From: Planococcus citri
Taxonomy: Eukaryota > Arthropoda > Insecta > Hemiptera > Pseudococcidae
Direction: 5' to 3'
NCBI RefSeq assembly: GCF_950023065.1
Contig: NC_088680.1
Span: forward strand, 21,378,559 to 21,442,558
DNA: 64,000 bases
Shown here in pieces: positions 49,293-58,222 of the stretch. Numbering within the stretch: the first letter of the stretch is position 1; the number at the start of each line of letters is the position of its first letter. The translations under genes were made by a program, and so were the position numbers. Below the pieces are notes generated by a model. The model was not told where the DNA came from, did no database searches, and was given only the letters and a program-made list of their open reading frames with translations.

Positions 49293-52200
49293 TTATACTC
49301 GTAACTTATCCAAATATCCTTCCCCTATAGTGATAATTTTAATCGAAGATTCAGTCTTAGAAGCACTATTATCGTCCTTCCTACTCAAGGAATTGGACGA
49401 CTCTTGCTCTTCAGCACATTTAACGTTGCGAAATCTCGACAATAGTTTACGTCTGATCGTAATCATCCTCTTCTGATTATCGATCGATGGCTTTGGAAAC
49501 TCGATATTGGAGAAATCGATGAATCCCTTTTTTAAATCGAGCTTTGATTTCAACTCGACCGATGTAATTACTCGTAAAGCTTGTTTGATTTTTTTCGACC
49601 GATGGTGGTGATAACGACGGCGCAATTTTTTGAATTTTCGTCTCTTGATTTTGGAGTGTGTTCTGACTTTGGCTCGATGTTTTGATTTTTTTGAGGGTTT
49701 CTTTCGTGCTGATTTTGTGGTGGTGGTGGTGGTTGATTTGGTGGATTTTGGCTTGGCTGGTAAGACGCCAACGTAGCGGTAGTAGTCGGAGAATGAACGG
49801 ACGATGTTTCGACCGACTCTGTGATCTGTGAGGGTGTGTTAAGGTGAGGCGTTGTTTGTTGTATTTTTTGGATTAGGTATTTGTGAGTAGTTGTTGAAAG
49901 GGGTGTTTTTTGAATTTAATTGGGGTTGGAATTTGAATATTTACAGGCTGCACAAAACATAAGGACCAACTTCATAGAAATACCTTGAGCTTTTTTTTTT
50001 TGGAATAGTGGGCCAAATAAATTGATGGTTTTTGGTCCAAAAAATCATATTAAAAAGGATACATAGCTCTTCATTGAAATGAATGAAAGTCTTGTTGCTT
50101 TTACGAGTATATCCGTAAAACGAGGTAAATATAGAATAGCAATTGACAGTTTCTCTTAAATTGGAAAAAAATCTGAAAACAAAAACGTTCAAATTATTGA
50201 TTTTATCTCACAATATTAATGCAGTTTCATTTAAAGATAGCTTGATGTTAAAGTGAGTCGATTTTATGATGTTTTCAAAATTTGATTGAGCCTCGTAAAA
50301 AAAGCAAAATAATCACTAGAAAATATGATGGTAAAAATCCTAGCCTTCCACGTGAGTATTCAATTCCCAAGAAAAAGCTTTAAAGTTTCAAAATTTTGAA
50401 TTTTCAAACATTTTTGCTGAAGAAAAATTGTGAGAAACGTTTTATTTCAATTGATCTGAAGAATAATTATTTAGGTAAGTACTTATATTTTCAACCTTTA
50501 AAAATTTTTCAAGATAATGATTTTCAGGTGAGAAGGAAAAAGAAGGGAGGGGGATTTTATTCGATGAAATTTTCCAGTACATTGCCCTACAAGGGGGCTC
50601 TTATTTTAGAGTTTCGCTTTTTTTTATGCTCCCAATACCAGAATTTATTGGATTTCATAAGATAAGTAATAGTAATTCCCTTTTTTTTTTGATTTTCTCC
50701 AAGTCCAAAAAAAGTTGTGTTGAGAAAGCCCACACATCCGGACAAATAGACAGTCGACCTTGAGGGGCCAGACAGACGGGTCAATGACTTTTACAGGTCA
50801 GACCAGAAGACAAATGACCTTGAGAGACCAAACAGGCGGGCGAATGACGTTATTAAGCTAGAATATGGGTCAATGACCTTAGGAGGCCAGACCCAGGTAA
50901 ACTAGACGGCCTTGGAAAGTCAGACAGGCGAGCAGACACCATTTAGAGACCATACAGGTAGACAGACAGACAATCATGGGAGAGGCTAGACGGGTGGGCT
51001 AGTGAGCTCAAGTGACCAGACAGGCCGGCCAATGATCTTGAGAGGTCAGACAGGTCATGGGAGGCTACACAGGTAGGTCAATTATGCTTTTGGGAGTGCA
51101 GACACATGGGTTAATATTTACTCGTGATAATCTTGAAGGGCTAGACAGAAAAACAGACGATCTTGAGAAGCCATAACAGGCCAATGACCTTACATAAGAG
51201 GACAGACAGGCAGACCGATGACCTTGGGAATCCAGACAGACACGCAGACAACCTCTAGAGACTGGGCAGACAGATAGACGGCCTTGAAAAGCCAAACAGA
51301 CAGGTCAATGACCTTGAGCGGATAGACAGGTAGACAGATGACCTTGAGCCTTAAGAAGCCAAATTCACGGGTCAATTACATTAAGTGGCCATTTAGTCAG
51401 ATGAGACACCTGACCTTGAAAAGATATTGAAACTAGTCGCAATGACCTTTATAGGGCAAGCAGATGGGCGGATCACCTTAAAAGGTCACACAAGAAATCA
51501 GACAACCTTAAGAAGCCACCCAGATCGGTCAATGACTTTTGGAGTCAGACGACTTCAGAAAGCCAGATAGACACGTAGACAGTCTTGAGAGGCCAGACAG
51601 ACGGGTCAACGACCTTACGAGGCCAGTCATACGAAAAAGCGATATTGAAAGGCAGCTCAGGTGGGCCAGTGTTCGTGAGAGTCCTGACACACGGGTCAAT
51701 GACCTTAATACACTAGTCAGGAAGACAGACGAGCTTGAGAAGCCGGATAGACGGGTCAATGACCTTAAGAGGACATAATTATAAGTATGTACAGAATGAC
51801 ACAAAAGTATAGTGCCCGGTGGTTTTTATTTCCAAGTGGAAAGAGCTAGCGAGGTGAATGAAGCGGCGTTGAGTAGGAAAAAATAAGGGCTTTCAAAAGC
51901 GACCTTGAAAATTTCAGGCTCATATGCACAGGGTGTTCACAAATTGAAAAACCGGTTTGGTCAAAAAATTCAAACCGGTTTTTATTTGCGCAATGTATTC
52001 TACACACCAAGGCGACAAAAACGTGATATGAATTTTTGGAAACCGGTTCATCAATTTGCAACCAGTTAACAAAAAATACCCAAAAAATTCTAGATGGAGA
52101 AAAAAATTTAGAATGAAAGTTGTAGAGCGTGAAAAATGACACAATTCTGTCTAAGCACATTTAGAAACCGGTTCATTGGTTCGCATTTAGCAACCAGTTT

Positions 52201-55200
52201 TTGACAATCGCCTAAAAATTGGGGATAGAGAAAAAAACTTGAAACAAAAGTTGTCGAGCGTGTAAAATTGAACCATTTTCGCTGATTGGATTTTTTTGAA
52301 ACCGGTTCATTAATTTGCAACCGGTTGCCAAAAATTACCTAAAAATTGGAGATCGAAAAAAAATCTTGAAAACAAAAGATTTAGGGCATGAAAAATTACA
52401 CAATTCTGTTCAATCACATTTTGAAACTGGTTCATTGTTCGCATTTAGCAACCAGTTTGTAAAAGGCCGAACAAGTAGGCAGAGAACCTGTATTTTTGGA
52501 TGAATTGAATTTTTTGGATTTTTTTTTCAAGTTGGAGGATTTCCGGCATATTAAGTTGATTTTAAGTATAGAAGAGCTGAAATTTTCGAGACCTCCCCCC
52601 CTCCTGCTCCTATGAAAATTATCAACTTGAAGAGACATTTTATCGTTGAACGTACCTGCCGTGCAATTTTTTCCCCTGTCATTCGATTGTTCATATGTTT
52701 CCCTTTCTCAAATTTTCCTCGTCATCCTGCATTTTTTTGAAACAACGAAAAATACTATTTTCAATTTTTGAGTATCCTCCTCTTGAAGAGGATGTACAAA
52801 AGGAGTTCGTTAAAAAGGATCTCACTGAAGTCATGTCGATCGAAATACGTAGTTCTGAAAAAATTTAAAAGTTTGCACCCTGCCTTCGTAGAAACTTATG
52901 TGAAACCGAGTCAAAAAATATTTCAGAGTTGTGAAAATATCCTCATGAAGTCCATTCATTTCAATAAAAATTTCTTCCTCCAACGATTTGAAAAAAAAAC
53001 GTAGATGTTTGCTGATTTCAAGTTCGCTGAAGAGGTCGAAAAGTGACTTGAAGATCTCAAATTTGAAATTTCTATTACCAACGTCTCTTTTTAATCCCAT
53101 TTTATTTCCAAAGCAAGGGAAAATCGACCAACTGCAGTGTGCTCGTAGCTTACCTTCGACAAGATCCTTTCTGTTTTGGGTCTCTGTTGAACATGCAGTA
53201 ATTGGGTTCATAGCCATCGATATTTTGAGAGAGTAATTTTGGAAATAATGTGTGTCTTTCGTGTCTGGAAAAACATAAATTATTAATAAATTGCTCATTA
53301 AAATCACAGAATGCAGCATGCAGGTTCTTCGTGGATTTTGATTTTTCTAAAATGCTCAAAATAGATGTGTAGGTTTATTTTTATATAATTTTTGTACATT
53401 ATAGGCTCACCTGTAAACGTCTTCATAAGTGTTGCCATGCACGAAAACTCCACACAGGCTGCAATGAGCGTGAATATCTATCACAAAATCTAATTCTACG
53501 TTCTGAAAAAAGAAATACTTACTCAAATTAAGGTATGTCTATTCATTTTTAGGTATAAGTAAGAAATGCAAGCAGATGCTTGCTTTCAGAAAGATCGCTT
53601 GTTGAAAAAAAAATTACCTACTTTATGAGCGTTCAGCTTATTGATGGTATTATTGATGGCATGCAAAGGAGGATGCATCCATTGAGATATACGATTCCAA
53701 TTACGATTAAAATCAGCCCCCAGTAAATTAGACCTGAAAATAAATAATTCGTTGTATTCATTAGTTAGAAACTGCACAATGGATGAGGGGAAAGTGACAA
53801 AGGTAAATAATTTACCTGAAGTTGCCTAACACAACACCATCTGGATTGATCATTGGTATAATCTTGAAAACGACGTTATTCCTTAGCTTTTCAGCTACAG
53901 GATGATTGCTTATGAGAAAGTCGATAATTCCTTTATGAAAACACGTTATTCAAATCAATAATGATTTAAAGATGAATATAAATGATGGGACTGCTGATTA
54001 ATATTGGTACCTTGGCAAACGTAAGAAGACGGAGAATCGCCAGGATGGACTCGAGAACATATCACAACCATTCTGATCTTCGATCTGAGTTCCATATTTG
54101 AAGGATGGGTAATCGTTACTATATCTACTCTTCTTTTTTGCTGTAAAAATTGTTACCTGGTCAAAGTAATCGACTATTTGAAGGATTATTTTTAAATTTA
54201 GGTAGGTCTGACCTAAATATGTATTTTGATACTTCGAAGCAGATTCACCTACCAAAGAATTTCCTAAAAGTTCTCGTTTGAAATGGGGTAACGTTTTGCG
54301 CTCGATTAGCTCCAAGTATGCTTGGCATCTGGTGTAAGAGTATGGATAACTGTAGGAAAATTGATAAGCTTCTTCTTCTTTATCGAAACAAAATGCCAAT
54401 GTTAAAACGTAATTGTCATTATGGTAAGGTGATCGGTAATAGTAAACTTGATGAGGGGGCATTCGATTCCTGTAAAAATAAGAAGACAGAAATAGGCTTT
54501 GTTATCTACATACTTACCTATTAAAGCTATCAATACAATAATACATGCAAAACAAACAAAATATAGGTACCTTGGTACCTATAGTTGCATTATTTAATTT
54601 AGGCATTTTTTTTTTACCATTTTTTTCTACTGGTTGATTTCACTATTGGAGTCATTCCATCGCAGAAATGGTTCTTGTGTTTACTAATGTTAACAATGTT
54701 GAACAGTACTCTCTGCAATGTTATATCGACCATAGCAAAATAAAAGAAAATCGACAGTTCAAGGTATTAGAAGGTGAAAAATTAGGTAAATTGATACATA
54801 TAAAATGATGCTTACTTGATCCAGTTTGATATTATCGACTATAAAATTGAACCACATTCTGTGATAAGGATTGCAAGTATCTGGTCTGATGAACAAATCG
54901 TATTCGAAATCCGATATTAAATCTACTTTGCCCAAATTACCTACAAAAAGTTATTACCCATCATTGATCAATCAGGTAATTTATTCCTCGAAATTTCGTG
55001 AAATTCTCTACCCATCCTATTGGTCAATTTAAACCTACCTGTTTCAAACGAGGCATCAAAACACAAATGTCCTTTTTTAGCTTTACCACTATGTCCTGGA
55101 GGTCTCATGACTACTCTGCTGACATTCCCTAGACCTCCCTCAGCATCGCTATCTTCACTTTCTGCAATTAAAAATGAGTGAAAATATGTGTACACCTTCT

Positions 55201-55327
55201 GCCTCAAAATTTCTACACATCAGGATGCCAATAATAAATATCATCTACCTATCGTTTTTAAAAAATAAGTATGTATGTAGGTACTATGCTCATTTACGTA
55301 AATGTGTCACTTACCCGAATCTCCCAT
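49293..55327 (-). CDS. AGBL4: Cytosolic carboxypeptidase 6-like protein (AGBL4 family, M14), 12 coding exons, 591 aa, active-site glutamate missing
   Basis: The family removes glutamates from polyglutamylated tubulin and other proteins in the cytosol. Coding exons (minus strand): 55327-55315, 55161-55039, 54940-54816, 54712-54618, 54469-54253, 54140-54011, 53930-53816, 53733-53622, 53502-53411, 53264-53154, 50172-50063, 49825-49293. All introns are GT-AG, phases agree and the sum is 1776 nt. The N-domain reads KKGHLCFDASFE, then DFEYDLFIRPDTCNP, RVLFNIVNISK and VYYYRSP, diagnostic of CCP6. Zinc motif RVHPGD (His223, Asp226) has Asp where the family has Glu. NPDGVVLGNFR, GADFNRNW and VIDIHAH (His321 probable ligand) are intact. 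The stretch aligned to family YCYTLEVSFYSY reads NCYSIFTSFYGY, so the catalytic Glu is Phe393. GRNIVRSFSDYYR ends the domain. A basic tail (about 439-496, including KIKRRKFKKLRRR) and a disordered end follow. Exon 11 is the least certain exon, but phase and motif both fit. Confidence 0.88.
50740..51775. repeat. GC-richer ~35-base minisatellite in CCP6 intron 10
   Basis: Roughly 28-30 diverged units follow the form CAATGACCTTGAGAGGCCAG then ACAGACGGGT (about 33-38 bases). The array is less AT-rich than the flanking intron. It yields long repetitive frames in both directions (SLTRLSGLSR-like on the minus strand, RPDRRVNDL-like on the plus), which are not supported as genes. Confidence 0.8.
51935..52470. 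repeat. ~130-base tandem repeat with AAACCGGTT words in CCP6 intron 10
   Basis: GAAACCGGTTCATT (or a variant) recurs near 52040, 52165, 52299 and 52424, and each is followed by GCAACC(A/G)GTT. The alternation of two unit types (CATTAATTTGC and CATTGTTCGCATTTAGC) gives a dimeric period of about 260 bases. AACCGGTT is itself palindromic, and the CAACCAGTTT/AAACTGGTT pairs add dyads. Immediately adjacent to the 50.7-51.8 kb minisatellite. Confidence 0.75.
52831..53100 (-). pseudogene. Coding-like stretch of unknown origin in CCP6 intron 10
   Basis: A minus-strand open stretch of about 85 codons reads with mixed, protein-like composition (for example FKSLFDLFSELEISKHLRFF, then LEEEIFIEMNGLHEDIFTTL), ending in a stop at 52831. 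It lies in the same strand sense as CCP6 between exons 10 and 11. It matches nothing expected there, and including it would disrupt the RRF-type junction that fits the family. I do not recognise it. It may be a fragment of an unrelated gene or a chance frame. Confidence 0.2.
54562..54583. repeat. Perfect short palindrome in CCP6 intron 4
   Basis: TATAGGTACC, a two-base TT loop, then GGTACCTATA: a 10-bp perfect hairpin. Short TAGGTACCTA words are frequent across the window, so this may simply be two of them in inverted orientation. Confidence 0.6.
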
Positions 55328-55970
55328 CAAATAGACCGTTCGTTTGGCTCGCTTATCAACGCTAAACTACGGTGAAATAACACGCCAGGTTATAAAACAC
55401 CGGCAACCATAAATACAAGTCCGCATATGGTATAAATTACCACGGTGCCAGGTACACGTTATCACTATAGAGTACTGTTGCACGTGACAATAAACTTTTG
55501 TCAATGTAAAGTGATGGTATTATTCGCAGTTTACAAGTGCTGTGCATAAATTAAAATGAAAAGCCCAACTTTGGAAGTAGCTGAGGCGGTGCTGTGACAT
55601 TTAATTGTATCTTTAAACAAAATACTTACTCGAATAAACGAATAATTTCACCACTTGGAAGTCTTTCGGTGAGGGGAGAGGGGATGGGTAGAGGAGGGTG
55701 AAAAATCTCAAATTCATCGAAGACTGCGGCATGGATATCGATTTATTGTTTCCGGATCCCGAAAGTGCGGTTTCTGATTTAGGGTCTAAATTTTGATATC
55801 TCATATTTTGCATTTTTCAAAATTTTGGACCTCAGGCCTCAGCCTTTCTCTGAGGGGACGTAATTTTATCAGGAGTAGAATCGACAACTTGAAAACTTAG
55901 ATTTTGGCCTCCATAATGTACTTTTCAAAATTTTAGGCTTCGAAGCCCATTTTCTCTAGAAACCCTATCA

Positions 55971-56965
55971 CTAGGGAACCTTTTGGCTCACACTATGCGA
56001 ATTGAACGAAACCAATCTTGATCGAAAGAGTAGGTATGCCTTAAAACTCGTTCAACCAAAATTTCTGATGCTTGAGTTCATTTTTTAATTTTGACGAATT
56101 TTTGAAGATTTTAAAAATATAGAAAAACTGTTTTAAGGAAGATTTTTAAACTTTTTCGTGAATTATGAATTTCTTTTGAGCAAGGTAAACCAAAATTTGA
56201 ATAAGAAATTTCAAAATTGTTCATTTTTGCAAAAAATGACTCGAAACGTTTTCTAGCTCCTAAACTCGACCCTTAGAATCGATTTCCTCCATTTTCAGGC
56301 AGATCCGGGGCCTGCTGCAAAATTTGACTTTTCCCTTCCAGAAAAATTATCCAAAATTTCTAGTGCTATGATGCATTTTTTGACTTTGAGTGAATTTTTG
56401 AAAATCAAATTCGGGCTCAAAAATATAACTCCGAACAGGCAGACGAAATTGATTGTAATTTGGACCGATTTTGGGGGTGTTTTTTGGAAAACTGGAATTT
56501 CCAAAATGCAGCTGGAGCCTCCAAAACGGTTCGAAATTACCACCAGTCAACTGAGCATGTTGTAATTAGGGTAATTACCACCAGTCAACTGAGCATGTTG
56601 TAATTAGGGTAAAGTGTGAATTTCAGCTTTCCATCTCCCCGTTTTGTAAAATTTAGTGGAAATTTGTGTTCCAAAAATTATGCTGGAGGCTTCAGAAGTG
56701 CTCAAAACAGCTGGAATCCGTTTCCAATCGATTTGGCGGGTCTTTAATAGGGTATGTACCAAATTTCAGATTTTTAGGTTGATTTGGTGAAATTTTGATT
56801 TTTTTCTCTATTTTGGACCCTTTGATTTTTAAAAATTCGCCGAAGCGAAGGTCGAAAAATGCATTTTAGCTCCTGAAATTTTGGATAGTGGTATATTTTT
56901 GCTCGCTCTTTCGGTCTAGCTTTGTCTGGTTAAAAAAATTGTCCGCCAGTTGGGATACTACCCTT
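55971..56965. mobile_element. Repetitive element of the CTGGAG-palindrome family with a 38-bp internal tandem duplication
   Basis: It begins CTAGGGAACC and ends TACTACCCTTG, close to the CAAGGGAACC termini of the element at 19971-21465. It holds CTGGAGCCTCCAA (about 56512) and CTGGAGGCTTCAG (about 56682). Its right part (GGTATATTTTTGCTCGCTCT, then AGCTTTGTCTGGTT) matches the 17880-19010 element. The unit starting ATTACCACCAGTCAACTGAG is perfectly repeated twice with a 38-base period (56535-56612). Boundaries are approximate, and there is no transposase. Confidence 0.55.
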
Positions 56966-58222
56966 GTTAGAAGCTCTTTTTCAGTTTCTAACATTCAAAA
57001 TGAGATTTTTATTTCATGTAGGATGGATTTAAAATTAAATTAAATTGAAAAGAGCGTTCAATTACGATCCATTATGAGAAAAAAAAATTAAAAAATCAAT
57101 AAGTGATTACTGATTAATCGTGGCGAAGATGATACGATAATGTGTTTCCTTTCTGATGCTTACTTCGTCAGTTTGTCTAATAATTTGACTAAATTATTTG
57201 TTAATTCTTCTCGTGAGAATATTGATATCTCTACTGTTCTATAATAAAATTTTAATTAATGAAATCACTTCAAAACTATAATATTTCAATCATTCATAAT
57301 TTTTAGAGATATTTTAACACCAATCGAAATGCCAAATAATTCAATGAATGAAACTACGTAAAGCACAGTTTCTTTCTGATACAAGTAGAGTCGGCCTAAT
57401 TCAAGTATCAATCATTACTAAACAATGAGCTATTGTTCTGAGAACTGTGACAATGAGACATGAGTCATTCGTAAAGCTTAGAGAATTGGATGGATTTAAA
57501 ATTTAAATTGCTTGATGTTGTATTATCAAATTCAATCAATTTTGTATTTGAAAATATTATTTGATAAAAAAGTTTATGAAGTTGGTGTGAAAAGTAAAGT
57601 GATACAAATAATTTAAATTTACTTAATTTAATTTATATTTAATTCTAATAAAATTTAAGTATTTTTTTTTCAAAATTAAATTTAAAAATATGAAAAACTA
57701 ATACATATGTCATTGTCAGGGTATATAAGAATTCAGAAATCTACAAAACAACGTTAAACCCTACACAACTACAAACGTACAACGTTGTTTTGTTTTTTGC
57801 GTTTTTTTCCCTGTCAAAAAATTTCAAAACTGTCACTATCCAGTATACATTTTTACATCCATTCGTTCCAAATTTCATTTTTTGAAAACTGAGTCCTGAG
57901 TAATAACACCTCCGAAAATTGGAAAACACACTTGTTGGCTCAAACGCTGAAATTCACTTTGTGTAGTTTATTATTCCAAAGGTTTTTAACTTTAATTATT
58001 TTTCATCGATAGCTGATCGTATCATATTAAGATTAATTTAAACATGTAATTATCTGTCCAGGAATACGGTTTTTTCGAATGCTTATGAAGAGAGCTGTAG
58101 AGTGATATACGTACATTGCGCAGTTGAAACGTTTTATATGAAATCCTAGAGCATTATGATTCGCTTACACAACAACTGATGAAACCTGTATAGTATTTGT
58201 ATGATGTTCTTTAGTGTACACG
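56966..58222. other. AT-rich stretch preceding the SNX9-like gene
   Basis: Very AT-rich from 57000 to about 57720, then somewhat more balanced sequence to the start codon at 58223. It should contain the SNX9-like promoter and 5' UTR. No specific element can be supported. Confidence 0.35.

Larger units (their letters stand above)
55328..58222. other. Shared upstream region of the divergent CCP6 and SNX9-like genes
   Basis: The two start codons face away from each other across 2.9 kb. Near the CCP6 start there is a CACGTG E-box word (55481-55486). A repetitive element (55971-56965) sits in the middle. The rest is AT-rich. Promoters must lie here, but no TATA box or initiator can be singled out. 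Confidence 0.4.

Noticed and set aside
49964..50000. Minus-strand segment reading RYFYEVGPYV as the missing CCP6 active-site exon
   Set aside because: It has a Glu-Val pair, but its phase does not match the flanking exons and the surrounding motifs are absent. The segment at 50063-50172 fits both phase and family context.
49941..50192. 83-codon minus-strand frame as a stand-alone small gene
   Set aside because: Its central part is exon 11 of the CCP6-like gene. Beyond the donor at 50062 it is intron.
51529..51804. Repetitive SLTRLSGLSR-type open frame on the minus strand
   Set aside because: Product of the ~35-base minisatellite in a CCP6 intron; no start context, no domain.
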